From NCBI GenBank assembly GCA_016714565.1, contig JADKDM010000002.1:1-52236 (forward strand): 52,236 bases of DNA. Reading direction: 5' to 3'. The notes beneath the pieces are model-generated. The model saw nothing but the letters and a program-made list of their open reading frames with translations. It had not been told where the DNA came from and searched no databases. Position 1 is the stretch's first letter, and every line of letters starts with the position of its first letter. The stretch comes from Candidatus Villigracilis propinquus (lineage in GTDB: Bacteria; Chloroflexota; Anaerolineae; Anaerolineales; Villigracilaceae). Shown here piece by piece: positions 19,309 through 27,918 of the stretch. A program made the position numbers and the translations under genes.

Positions 19309-20001
19309 ATGCCTACACAAGAAGAAATCTACAAAACTGAAGGGGATAAGTACGAGGCGTTGATCGCGCGCGAGGATTATCAGGGGAATATTCTGAAGTC
19401 GCTGCGTGAGATCACTCCTCTGGAAAACCGCATCGTTCTGGACCAGGGAGCTGGCACTGGACGATTAGCCTGCATGCTCGCCCTGCACGTTGACCGCGTC
19501 CGTGCCTTCGACATTTCCGAGGAAATGCTGCGGGTCTGCCGCCAAAAGTTCACCGCCAGCGGGCTGACCAATTGGCAGGTGGATGTCGCCGACCACCGTC
19601 AACTGCCCGTGGATGACCATTCCGCTGATCTGGTTGTCTCTGGCTGGAGCGTGGCCTATCTCGCAGAGTGGAATCCTGAAAACGCGCGGATTGAATTGGA
19701 AAAATGGCTGGGCGAAATGAAACGCGTCTTAAGACCGAACAGCTATATCGTTCTGTTTGAGTCGCTGGGTACGGGAAATGAGTCGCCGATCAAGCTGGAG
19801 CATCTCAAGGATTATTATCCCTGGCTTGATGAAGCTGGCTTCCAAAACAAATGGATCCGCACCGATTACAAGTTTGATTCGCTGGAAGAAGCTGAATTCC
19901 TCTCGCGCTTTTTCTTTGGGGATGAATTGGGGGACAAGGTGAAAAATAATAACTGGGTAATTCTGCCTGAATGCACGGGCGTTTGGTGGAAGAAAATATA
20001 G
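19309..20001 (+). CDS. Class I SAM-dependent methyltransferase
   Basis: An intact 230-residue protein of the Methyltransf_11 kind. Motif I is VLDQGAGTGRLA (residues about 43-54), followed by an acidic strand RVRAFDISEEML for the ribose of S-adenosylmethionine, a DVADHRQLPVDDHSADLVV motif (II) and a post-motif GWSVAYLAEW. The rest lacks a recognised substrate domain, so the target (small molecule or macromolecule) is unknown. The ATG lies six bases after a TATAAT and has no upstream ribosome site, which indicates a leaderless message. It is divergent from ybaK, with a 20-base gap, and is followed by a long hairpin. Confidence 0.85.
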   Translation: MPTQEEIYKTEGDKYEALIAREDYQGNILKSLREITPLENRIVLDQGAGTGRLACMLALHVDRVRAFDISEEMLRVCRQKFTASGLTNWQVDVADHRQLPVDDHSADLVVSGWSVAYLAEWNPENARIELEKWLGEMKRVLRPNSYIVLFESLGTGNESPIKLEHLKDYYPWLDEAGFQNKWIRTDYKFDSLEEAEFLSRFFFGDELGDKVKNNNWVILPECTGVWWKKI

Positions 20002-20007
20002 ACCACT

Positions 20008-20045
20008 GACGACGGACGACAGACCGTGGCCTGTCGTCCGTCGTC
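20008..20045. repeat. Perfect 15-base inverted repeat between convergent genes
   Basis: GACGACGGACGACAG (20008-20022) is exactly complementary to 20031-20045, with an eight-base loop; the right arm continues as further CGT units. It lies between the convergent methyltransferase and membrane protein genes. There is no T run, so a simple intrinsic terminator is not obvious; it may be a dispersed intergenic element or a structure that blocks read-through. Confidence 0.8.
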
Positions 20046-20049
20046 GTCG

Positions 20050-20568
20050 TTACATCTGTTTCTTAAATCCGTTCTTAACCGCCATCACAAGCCCGACCAG
20101 CATCAATAAAATACTTGCGCCTGCAAATATCCATTTGGCTGTGTTCAGAAAAACAAATACCCAGGCAAGCCCTACTGGTTGTGCGGGGAACATGAAGAGC
20201 AAGGTCACGACTACAATATTTTCGAGCAGGTCAAAGAACCATGCGCCTAATGGGACCACATTATATTTTCTCATTGGGCTGGTGGATGCAAAGCCACGCT
20301 GGAACAGCCATGAGATGAGCATTCCAAAGGCAAAAAGATATACGATCGGGTAGATGATGTCCACCGTCAATTCCACATTGCGGTAGAACGGACGGCCAAA
20401 CTCGCCGTACTTTTCGATCATCCCAAAGAGCTTTTCGGGAGTTGTGAACAGCATCAGATCCAGCGGCTGAATGCCGCCCTGTCCGCCTTGTATTATGCCT
20501 TGAATGAGGGGAAGCAAAAAGCCTGCGAAGAGTTTATATTGAAAACACTGGCCCTGTCCGTTGGACAC
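20050..20568 (-). CDS. Uncharacterised four-helix membrane protein
   Basis: The intact part runs from about GIQPLDLMLFTTPEKLFGMI, then EKYGEFGRPFYRNVELTVDI and three strongly hydrophobic stretches (IYPIVYLFAFGMLISWLFQR, FDLLENIVVVTLLFMFPA, WVFVFLNTAKWIFAGASILL) to a basic C-terminus KNGFKKQM. The N-terminal 25 residues (glycine-rich, with IQGGQGG) do not look like a normal start and a frame break near 20540 is likely, so the true start is uncertain. I do not recognise the family beyond similar hypothetical membrane proteins. It ends against the large hairpin at 20008-20045. Confidence 0.6.
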   Translation of the reverse strand: MSNGQGQCFQYKLFAGFLLPLIQGIIQGGQGGIQPLDLMLFTTPEKLFGMIEKYGEFGRPFYRNVELTVDIIYPIVYLFAFGMLISWLFQRGFASTSPMRKYNVVPLGAWFFDLLENIVVVTLLFMFPAQPVGLAWVFVFLNTAKWIFAGASILLMLVGLVMAVKNGFKKQM

Positions 20569-20628
20569 GCATTTGCCCCCTTACTTAAGGTTGATTATCC
20601 GTTTATCCGCTTCGCAAAGCAATCCGTT

Positions 20629-21091
20629 CTATTTGATTAGTGCCTCGCCGCCAAGCAGGGCATCTTCCACGCGGGCTTTGTGGCTCGCCATGCATGGGCA
20701 TGGATTCCATTTCTTCAGTGAGAAACACCCAAAGTCGGTCGTTTCATCGCTTAAGCCTAGTTCGCCTTCCAGGACTTCCGCTTCGAAACTCAGCACAACA
20801 AAAAACGCCTTGTTGCCGTCCTAGTAAATGACCAATTGATCTGGGTTGCTGTACACCCCAATCAAGCGCGTCACACGGACTTTCAAGCCCGTCTCTTCCC
20901 AAACTTCCCGTTCACAGCTTCAGATGCACTTTCGCCAGGTTCCATGTGCCGCCAGGGACGCACCAGCGTCCATTGTCTGTGCGCTGGGTAAGCAACACCT
21001 TCTCGCGCTTTTCATCAAAGATGACCGCGCTGCATCCAACTCGTAATTTTCCTTCTTTGCCAAGGCGTGGGCCGTATAAAACTTGTGTCAT
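20629..21091 (-). CDS. Nudix hydrolase (frameshifted)
   Basis: MTQVLYGPRLGKEGKLRVGC and SAVIFDEKREKVLLTQRTDN are followed by GRWCVPGG; the Nudix box GxxxxxExxREVxEExG continues in a second frame (E and REVWEE-like codons between 20900 and 20960), then ARVTRLIGVYSNPDQLVIY, an FFVVLSFEAE strand and a final ARVEDALLGGEALIK at TAG 20629-20631. Nudix enzymes cleave nucleoside diphosphates linked to another group (sanitising dNTPs, ADP-ribose, NADH). About 154 residues; three or four one-base breaks. The start is ATG 21089-21091. Substrate unknown. Confidence 0.8.
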
Positions 21092-21121
21092 TTGAACTCC
21101 ATTGGATGAATTTTTATAAAT

Positions 21122-21157
21122 AAAAAACAGACCGTCAGATTATATCTGAGGGTCTGT
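21122..21157 (-). terminator. Intrinsic terminator after pirin
   Basis: A 13-base stem with one mismatch (21127-21139 with 21145-21157) is followed on the minus strand by five T. It lies about 130 bases after the pirin stop and 30 before the Nudix start. Confidence 0.75.
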
Positions 21158-21283
21158 TGGTTTTCACTGAAGTTCCGGGAAAAATGTTTAAAATTCGTTT
21201 TTGGAATTGTGTTTGGTGTGATATCACCGGCGGTTGGCGGCCCGGATGGTTATTTTTGCAACCCTGCAATGTGGAAACTTGGG

Positions 21284-22132
21284 TTATTTTATAAACGTGC
21301 CGTTGCGTAATTCCTGAATGGTCTGCTGGATCTCTTCTTGCGTGTTCATGACGAACGGCCCGTAGGGGACAATGGGCTCTTTGAACGGTGCGCCAGCGAT
21401 GAGCATAAATTGCACCCCCCTGCCTGCGGCGTCGCTTTTAACCTCGATCTGGTCGCCATCATCGTTGAAGTTCACCATGCTGACGGATTCCACGACCTGG
21501 TCGCCAAATTCGCCTGCGCCTTCAAACACATACGCGAGGACGGTGTGTCCGTTCGGGATGGGGAGAATGAATTTCGAACCGGGTGCCAGCTTTACGTCCA
21601 TGTAAAGAGGCGCGGCATTGATCTCTGTCACAGGGCCGCGAGTCCCATTCAATTCGCCTGCCACGAGACGGACGGTAACTCCATCTTTTTCCACAACGGG
21701 AATTTCGCCCGCGCTGACTTCCTGATAGCGGGGTGTGCTCATTTTTTCGGCGGAGGGCAGGTTTACCCAAAGCTGAAAGCCGTAGATATTGCCGTTCTCG
21801 CTGCGGCGGGGCATTTCTTCGTGGAGGATGCCGCGGCCTGAGGTCATCCATTGCACGTCACCGGAGCCAATCTTGCCCGCATTGCCGAGGCTGTCGCGAT
21901 GGTTGACGGAGCCTTCGAGCATGTAGGTGACGGTTTCAATGCCGCGGTGCGGATGGGTGGGAAAACCGCGGCTTGGGCCTTCGAGCGGATTGTTGAAAGC
22001 AAAATGGTCAAAGAGCAGAAAAGGATCGTATTCGTTGCTGGCGCGCGGCGAGATGGAGCGTTTTAGTAAAACGCCCGCGCCTTCGATAACGAGTTGAGGT
22101 TCGATAATGTGGGAAATGGTTCTGTTGGTCAT
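21284..22132 (-). CDS. Pirin family protein
   Basis: An intact bicupin of 282 residues. The N-terminal cupin holds the metal site: PTHPHRGIETVTYMLEG (His 60, His 62), GDVQWMTSGRGILHEEMP (His 104, Glu 106), as in human pirin and E. coli YhhW, which have quercetinase activity; eukaryotic pirins also act as iron-dependent cofactors of transcription factors. The C-terminal half ends IVPYGPFVMNTQEEIQQTIQ, the usual pirin end. The start MTNRTISHII is behind a weak site. It is 39 bases after the AAA ATPase gene on the same strand. Confidence 0.92.
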   Translation of the reverse strand: MTNRTISHIIEPQLVIEGAGVLLKRSISPRASNEYDPFLLFDHFAFNNPLEGPSRGFPTHPHRGIETVTYMLEGSVNHRDSLGNAGKIGSGDVQWMTSGRGILHEEMPRRSENGNIYGFQLWVNLPSAEKMSTPRYQEVSAGEIPVVEKDGVTVRLVAGELNGTRGPVTEINAAPLYMDVKLAPGSKFILPIPNGHTVLAYVFEGAGEFGDQVVESVSMVNFNDDGDQIEVKSDAAGRGVQFMLIAGAPFKEPIVPYGPFVMNTQEEIQQTIQELRNGTFIK

Positions 22133-22171
22133 GTGAGATGGACAACCTGTATATGGGATGTATTACCGGAT

Positions 22172-22972
22172 TTATAGATTTCTAAGATAAGCACCGGGGT
22201 TATTCAGGAATTCTTTGGTTAAGGTGACATGCTCCAGTTCAGCATATTCAACTTTGCGGATTTCTCCATCGGAAAAGTTCAATATCTGTGCCTCCGGGAA
22301 AGCCAGAATGATCGGTGAGTGCGTGGCGATGATGAACTGCGCATCTTCGGTGATCATTTGCTTTAGCGCGGAAAGAAATGAAAGCTGGCGCAGCGGTGAG
22401 AGCGGCGCTTCGGGCTCATCCAAAAGATATAAGCCGCCTGATACAAAACGCGATTGGAACAATGCCATAAATCCTTCGCCATGCGAGCGTGCATCGAGGC
22501 CGTCGCCATAGCGGCGTTTGAGCGCGCCCACCTCGTTTCGATACGGCAGCTTTGCCAGATCTTTTGCGAGCTGCGAGCGGCCCACATAATCCTTGTCTAC
22601 GTTGCTTAAGTCGCTTTCGAGTTCCTGACGAGTTTGCGTGATCTGTTTTGCGTAGCCAAAAAAATCCTCGGCGCGCAAAAAGAATCCTTTGAGCGTGCGT
22701 TTCGTCCACACGAGGCGCAGGTATTGCGCCAGCTTACGCATCTGCTCCAGCGACGGATCCGTGTTCACGCTTTGGCTGCCCACCGTCACCGAGCCGATCG
22801 CGCAGGCGATCGCTTCCATCAATGTCGATTTGCCCGAGCCATTCTCGCCGACAAAAAAAGTGACAGGCGCGCGAAATTCAATTTCATGCAGCGCCCGAAT
22901 CACAGGAACATTGAATGGAAAAACATCCGCCTCGCGGATCTCTTTTTTCTGAATGGAACGCAAATGGATCAT
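22172..22972 (-). CDS. AAA family ATPase (small OLD/RecF-like predicted ATPase)
   Basis: An intact 266-residue protein. FFVGENGSGKSTLMEAIA is Walker A (residues 42-50), ARSHGEGFMALF is the signature-like helix, LYLLDEPEAPLSP (181-193) is Walker B, and FIIATHSPII is the H-loop. This order and size match the family of stand-alone ABC-type ATPases often annotated as AAA_15/21 or RecF-like. The job is unknown; some homologues work in phage defence or DNA repair but many are isolated genes. It overlaps the upstream kinase-like gene by four bases (22969-22972), so the two are probably translated together. Confidence 0.85.
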   Translation of the reverse strand: MIHLRSIQKKEIREADVFPFNVPVIRALHEIEFRAPVTFFVGENGSGKSTLMEAIACAIGSVTVGSQSVNTDPSLEQMRKLAQYLRLVWTKRTLKGFFLRAEDFFGYAKQITQTRQELESDLSNVDKDYVGRSQLAKDLAKLPYRNEVGALKRRYGDGLDARSHGEGFMALFQSRFVSGGLYLLDEPEAPLSPLRQLSFLSALKQMITEDAQFIIATHSPIILAFPEAQILNFSDGEIRKVEYAELEHVTLTKEFLNNPGAYLRNL

Positions 22973-23559
22973 GATCTGATTTTATCAAGAACAAGCGGGA
23001 CGCTGCGGGAATATTCCGTATCTTCCTGCGAGACGTTCAACTTAAGGATATTTGCCTCAGGGATGGATTCCATCCACTCATTGACATATTCATCCAGCAA
23101 GCCCGCATCTTCACTGGACGCGATGTTGATCCTGTTTCGAGCGGCCAATCTTTGGCTGATAATGTGTGCATCCGCGTTCAGGGCAATGACAAGGTCTGGA
23201 GGCGGTAACACGCTGCGGGTGTGGAAATAGAAGCGTCGGCACAGATCATATTCGGCATCGTTGAGCAGGCCGCGGGTATGAAAGAGGCGGGTAAAGCCGT
23301 GAAAATCCAGATCGAAACCGCCATCCATCAATGCAGGTGTGTTGTTTTGGCGAAGTTGATATTCCTGTTCTGCGCGAAAGAGCAGATAATCCATTTGATT
23401 GGCAAGCGCGTATCTCGCATCCTGTTTGAAGAGCGCCTGGAACGGTCTTTCGCTGTGTTGCTCCAGCGCGATCGAAAAATTCTCTTTTCTGCTTAACGCC
23501 TGCGCCAGCGTGGTTTTTCCCACGCCGCTTGCGCCAACAATGACAATGAGTTTATTCAT
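22969..23559 (-). CDS. P-loop kinase, probably deoxynucleoside kinase type
   Basis: MNKLIVIVGASGVGKTTLAQ carries the P-loop (GASGVGKTT, residues 9-17). EQHSERPFQALFKQDARYAL, MDYLLFRAEQEYQLRQN and LMDGGFDLDFHGFTRLFH are typical of the dNK/dGK kinase family (the DGG..D region corresponds to the base-binding DRS/ERS region), and DLVIALNADAHIISQRLAAR is the lid and R-rich helix. Such enzymes phosphorylate deoxynucleosides for salvage; substrate not certain. About 196 residues, normal size. It starts six bases after the protease gene stop and overlaps the ATPase start, so the three form one unit. Confidence 0.75.
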   Translation of the reverse strand: MNKLIVIVGASGVGKTTLAQALSRKENFSIALEQHSERPFQALFKQDARYALANQMDYLLFRAEQEYQLRQNNTPALMDGGFDLDFHGFTRLFHTRGLLNDAEYDLCRRFYFHTRSVLPPPDLVIALNADAHIISQRLAARNRINIASSEDAGLLDEYVNEWMESIPEANILKLNVSQEDTEYSRSVPLVLDKIRS

Positions 23560-23565
23560 GTACTT

Positions 23566-24915
23566 CTATTGATCGCAAAATGCTGGTGCATCAAAGAAGT
23601 TGACGTTCGTGATGAACCAGCCTTGATCCAGTTTTTGGATGGTGATGGTCTGCGGCAGAAGCCGTGGGTCGGTGCTTTGAACAAGCGAGCCGTCTGAGCG
23701 TTGATAGATGTTGGTGCTCCACACCTCGCAGGTATCCACTTCGATATTGGAGTTGTTGATGACGCGGATGTCGCTGATGTTGCTTTTGTAAAAATCGATT
23801 TCAGAGATTTGGACAAGGCCCTGCTGGTTGAGTCCTGAAATTTCACTTTCTAGCACCGTGAAAATATCACCTGCCATGATGGGCGCGGCGATGCTTGCGT
23901 TACCTTGTCGATATGCTTCGATCTGTAATTGAATGGCTTTGGTAAGGAAGTCGCTGACTTCTTTGCTTAGTTCCGGCGAAACATCCGTGGCCTGGTCGGG
24001 GAAGAAGGGATCGCTGCCCTGTGCTACTTCCTGACCGTCATTCACGCCGTCCTTGTCCATATCGGGGTCGAGTGGATTCATGCGATAGTAGACTTCGACC
24101 CCATCGCCAATGCCATCGCCGTCGGTGTCCTTATTTTTGGGGTCTGTGCCTGTGCGCAGAATTTCATCATCATCAGAGATGCCGTCGCCGTCACTGTCTG
24201 TGTTTGCGCTGGGGGTGGGGGTGGCGCCTTGCGGCGGCGCTTCGGGAGATTCCGCGGGTTGGGCGGCGAGGCCATATAAAGATTGTGCACCTGCAATGTC
24301 ATCATTCCCGAGGGAACGATGCGGGCCGGAGTAGGAGGGGAACATAAGTGCGTTGGGGTCGCTGCTATGGTCGAGGCCGAGGTTGTGCCCGATCTCATGT
24401 GCGGCCACGGTGAGCAAGTCCACGTTTTGGGTGGCACTGTTGACCCATCTTTCCGCATCGTCAAAATGCAGGAAGACTTGCCTGTCGTTGTATGGATTTG
24501 GATAGGAGGCATGTGCGAGGACGTCGCCGGGGCCGTCGAAGGGATCTCCGTCGCCATGTTCGCCTTCTGCCCACCCGATGAGAATGTCTGCTTGAGCAGA
24601 ATCAGCTGTCTCGTTAAAGGAAAGAGGCGTTTCATCCGCCCACAACTTGAATGCGGCGCGAATGAGGTCACGCTCCGCTTCGCCGTTAATTTTATTCGTC
24701 CCGTTGACAAAGAAATAACTGATGTTAGTTTTTCCCCATTGCGAGATGGCGCGATACTTGGAGATGCTTTCATCTTCATCACCGGCATCTGGGAGGTTGT
24801 CGTAGCGGTAGCTGGTTTCAGCTTCTGCGGATGGCAATGTGGTTGAGCAGGCTAGCGAGGTGACGAAGAGCAGGATAAAAATAAATATTACATGTTTTAT
24901 AAAAGAATGGCGCAT
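23566..24915 (-). CDS. Secreted matrixin-like zinc metalloprotease with thrombospondin type 3 repeats
   Basis: An intact 449-residue lipoprotein: signal with lipobox LAC (Cys 23), then a metzincin domain. The zinc site AAHEIGHNLGLDHSSDPNAL holds His 173, Glu 174, His 177 and His 183, with the Met-turn at about Met 191. Upstream the strand AERDLIRAAFKLWADETPLS and QADILIGWAEGEHGD are normal for matrixins. Residues 240-305 hold three DxDxDGxxD-type repeats (SDGDGISDDDE, DTDGDGIGDGVE, DMDKDGVNDGQE), the calcium-binding thrombospondin type 3 kind. The last 140 residues are not recognised. It is outside the cell, possibly membrane-anchored. A good promoter precedes it; a deoxynucleoside kinase follows. 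Confidence 0.9.
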   Translation of the reverse strand: MRHSFIKHVIFIFILLFVTSLACSTTLPSAEAETSYRYDNLPDAGDEDESISKYRAISQWGKTNISYFFVNGTNKINGEAERDLIRAAFKLWADETPLSFNETADSAQADILIGWAEGEHGDGDPFDGPGDVLAHASYPNPYNDRQVFLHFDDAERWVNSATQNVDLLTVAAHEIGHNLGLDHSSDPNALMFPSYSGPHRSLGNDDIAGAQSLYGLAAQPAESPEAPPQGATPTPSANTDSDGDGISDDDEILRTGTDPKNKDTDGDGIGDGVEVYYRMNPLDPDMDKDGVNDGQEVAQGSDPFFPDQATDVSPELSKEVSDFLTKAIQLQIEAYRQGNASIAAPIMAGDIFTVLESEISGLNQQGLVQISEIDFYKSNISDIRVINNSNIEVDTCEVWSTNIYQRSDGSLVQSTDPRLLPQTITIQKLDQGWFITNVNFFDAPAFCDQ

Positions 24916-24946
24916 CAGGAAACCTCGAGTTTTTAAATTTTAGTCA

Positions 24947-24975
24947 CTTATAGCATGGCGGAGATCACGTTACAA
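24947..24975 (-). promoter_or_regulatory. Sigma-70 type promoter for the protease gene
   Basis: On the minus strand TTGTAA (24970-24975) and TATAAG (24947-24952) are exactly 17 bases apart, and the protease ATG lies about 30 bases downstream with GAGG before it. Confidence 0.7.
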
Positions 24976-25005
24976 GAGGGTATTGAAGTTACTTATGGGC
25001 TATTT

Positions 25006-25032
25006 TTGCATTACAATTTCCCTGTTTATAAT
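25006..25032 (+). promoter_or_regulatory. Candidate promoter for the PGDYG gene
   Basis: A consensus TATAAT at 25027-25032 lies 20 bases before the ATG at 25053, which also has GGAG. TTGCAT at 25006-25011 could be a -35 box but the spacing is only 15 bases. Confidence 0.5.
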
Positions 25033-25052
25033 ACAGCTTACATGGAGAATGT

Positions 25053-25522
25053 ATGGAAGAAACTATCAAATTGATGTCAGATGATCCGATCGTTGCCACA
25101 CTTCGTTTTCAGCCTTATCGCAGTACGGTTCAACGTGGAGTGACGCCGTTTACTCCAGCAGAGAATGAACCCCAAACGAAAGAGATTTCGACTCCTGGGG
25201 TTCCCAATTGACTGCCACTCCCGGAGATATGCTGGTCTTTGAATTGGACCGCCCAAATGATGCCTGGCCTGTGGATGCGGAAATATTCGATGCGAGTTAC
25301 GAGATGCTGGAGCCGGGAATCTGTGTTAAACGTGCGCTTACCTGGCTTGTACCTCTTGTGGATGTAACCGGCGGTAACCCGGACCGTATGGTTGCAGTTC
25401 ATACATTGGAAGGCATCGAAACTGTACGGGCTGGTGATTTTTACTTAGCCAAAGGGGTGCAGGGTGAAATATGGCCGTACCCGAAGAAAAAGGCTGATGA
25501 AATTATGAAACCCGCTGAGTAA
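25053..25522 (+). CDS. PGDYG-domain protein (one frame break)
   Basis: The first part MEETIKLMSDDPIVATLRFQ runs to a TGA at 25209-25211, while the frame beginning at about 25208 continues the same protein: TATPGDMLVFELDRPNDAWP, VDAEIFDASYEML, ALTWLVPLVDVTGG and GDFYLAKGVQGEIWPYPKKK. The end (GDFxLxKGxxGEIWP) is the pattern of the PGDYG domain, a small domain of unknown function also seen next to cupins. A one-base error in the GGGG run at 25197-25200 would explain the break; a programmed frameshift is not supported by a slippery site. About 155 residues. The stop TAA (25520-25522) lies inside the terminator stem. Confidence 0.65.
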
Positions 25523-25540
25523 CTCAGCGGGTTCTTTTTT
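25509..25540 (+). terminator. Terminator overlapping the stop codon
   Basis: Complementary arms AACCCGCTGAGT (25509-25520) and 25522-25533, effectively ten bases with a small loop holding the TAA, are followed by CTTTTTTT. It also stops the convergent minus-strand gene end region on this side. Confidence 0.9.
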
Positions 25541-27900
25541 TACTTGCCTTTTGCCGGGCTTTTCTCAGCCTTCTTTTGGATCTTTGTTTTTGTTGCACTG
25601 GGAGCTGGCTTGCTCAAGTCGGGAAGGCCATCGAACTCTCCAGCGACGAAACCATGGATATATTTGGAGGTGTTGATGGTTTCGATCTTGCCGCCGGTTT
25701 CACGCATCAATTCCACAATGTGACGGGTAAGGCGTGCATCACGGTCCTTGGGCTTTCCGCCGACCCCATTCCATAAGGCGATCAAAGTGACTTTATCTGT
25801 GCCGTGGACCAGGGAGGAGTAGAGTGCCCATCGGTTGTTACGCTCGTATGGGTCGTATCCTTCCTTGACCTCTCCTAGATTTTCCAACTGATAATATTCA
25901 TCCACGAGCGGGTGGCTGCGGATCTTGTAAAAGCGGTCGATCCAGTTTTCTCCACCGGGGGAGACGAATTCACGGATGTAGCCCGCCTCTGGCAGAGGCA
26001 GGTGTACATTTACATGGATGCCTTTTTCAGCGCAAACTTCTGCAAAGATGATCTCACTGCCTGCTGAAAGACCGGCAAGGATGGCAATGTCATTTGGCCC
26101 CGCATTGCATTTCTCGAGTTTTTTGCGTATCTCTGTGCGGACTTCGTTTTCCTTGCTCTCAGGGAAGGTCTTCTTTTCCTTGCTTGGGTAATCCACCATG
26201 TATCCGGCGAAGAGGAAGACCTGTCCATCAGATGAGGTTCCAGATGCTTTTCTTTTCGTCGATTTTGAAGCGGATTGTTTTTCATCCTTACTGACTCGGC
26301 CCACTTCCTCTTCAAGAATATTGATGGCAGCTTGTACGAAGTCGCTTCGCATTTCCAGTGCGCGGAGGATCTCCAATTGAGAGAGGGAGGCTTGCAGGAA
26401 GAACAGGTTGCGGCGCGAGGCCGTCAGCGCTTTTCTGTAAGAGCGGACTACATTAGCTATGTTGTCAGCTGTTAAGGCGCGTAATTCAGCAAGGGAGATC
26501 AATGTCCAGTAGTCCGCATTGTCTACGTCCACTTTTGTTTCGAGCGCGAAGACCAGTGCGCCTTTGAGTTCAGCCAGTTCCTGGCGGATTCGTGTAATAT
26601 CGGGATCCGGGTCTTTCTTATCATCAAAGCGGTCAGCCAAATGGACGGCAATTGTAGAGAGTGTCAGCGCGTTTACGCCGGGATAATAATTGTTCAGGTC
26701 AATGCGATAGCCTTTGAGGTAGATATCAATGGCTTTAATGAGCCAGTGATATGAGTCGAAAGCCGCCTTCAATCGCTTTGCCTTGTCTGGAATGGATTTC
26801 CAGGATTCAGCCCACATTTCCTTGTAGATACGGCCAAGGTAGGAAATGGCTTCGCTGTCATTGGGGAAATCAGTCAGCAGGCTTTCAATTTTTACAATGG
26901 CTTCATCCACGCGGTTAAGGCGATTGAGATGAAATGCCTCTTCGCGGCGGAAGGCTAGATTACCAGGGTTGCCTTCAAGTCCTTTGCGGTATTGCTCCAG
27001 CGCCAATTCGTTGCGTCCCATATTGGCGAGTGCCTTGCCTGCTTCACCGATGGCTTCTTCTTTGATGAGTGGGTTGCGAATTTCCTCGGTGAGTAAAAGA
27101 ATATCGCCGATGCGCTTTTGGCGCTGAGCGACTGTCACTCTTTGTTTCCATTCGTTGTATTCACGCCAAAAGCCTGTTGCCAGCGGGGTTCGCAGCGTTT
27201 TTCGTTCCGGCTCCACCAACCCTGAAAGCAGGTTGAAGACCGGGCTATGGATCGCGTCGCGGTCTGATGCCCATGTATCCCGAGTCATGCGTGCAATAGC
27301 TTGGATATCGTTTTTCAGGAACTCGGGGTCTGGCACGCCATCGGGTGTGATGTGATACGGCAGGGTGCGGACATTGAATATATCGAAAGGCATGTAAGCG
27401 CGCCCAGCTTGAATGTGTACCACGCCGCGTTTTCGGAACGCATGGCGGATGCCCAGTTCATAATACACGTTTGCATTATCAATGCTCAGGTCGCAAAGGC
27501 AGAGGTCGGCTAGCAAAAGTTCCTGGAACATGTCCGTCAAAATATCGCCGGAAGAGGTTTCTTCATCTGCGCGGAAGGGTTCGAAACCTGCTTCTTCCAA
27601 CGCGGGTTTGATCATCAATTTGTAAATCGCGTTGAAATCGTAAGGTGACCCATCTGCGCCTTTCTTTTTCCGAATGGCATCACTACAAAGGCGTGCGGGC
27701 GGATTTTGGGACGCGTCGGGCTGGGGCTTTCAGCTGTTTCATCAACTACAACAGGTTCCTCCGCTGCAGCAGTGGATTCCTTTTCTGCGGAGGCTGTCCC
27801 TGTAGCGGAGGGAGATGCCTGCACGGGGGACAGGCGTCCCTGCGGGTGCGGCGGCTGGAGTATTTTCTTTCGGTGTGGAAGCTGCGTTTTGATCGGTCAT
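25540..27900 (-). CDS. DRHyd(TIR-like)-TPR-SLOG-like protein, bacterial ASK-like sensor
   Basis: About 787 residues, with two one-base breaks near 27640 and 27830 before the long intact frame (27618 down to 25540). A Thr/Ala/Pro-rich tail leads to HAFVVMPFGK and then SSGDILTDMFQELLLADLCL, CDLSIDNANVYYELGIRHAF: the deoxyribohydrolase-like fold related to nucleoside 2-deoxyribosyltransferase and TIR, with the catalytic-type Glu in YELG. The middle third is helical with TPR signatures (LANMGRNELALEQYRKGLEG, EAISYLGRIYKEMW), like the TRAF-binding region of animal ASK1 kinases. The last 190 residues (VFLFAGYMVDYPSK, DIAILAGLSAGSEIIFAEVC, YERNNRWALYSSLV, RHIVELMRETGGKIETINT) resemble a Rossmann-type SLOG nucleotide sensor. 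It is the last gene of a four-gene run; the start ATG 27898-27900 has AAAGGAAA. Function as a conflict or cell-death sensor is inference. Confidence 0.75.
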
Positions 27901-27918
27901 GTTAAGTTTCCTTTGGAA

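Noticed and set aside
24021..24846. Plus-strand open frames of 108 and 187 residues
   Set aside because: Antisense shadows of the matrixin gene; Cys/His/Arg-rich composition typical of chance frames.
25195..25212. Programmed ribosomal frameshift in the PGDYG gene
   Set aside because: No slippery heptamer or downstream structure at the right distance; one-base errors are frequent in this window.
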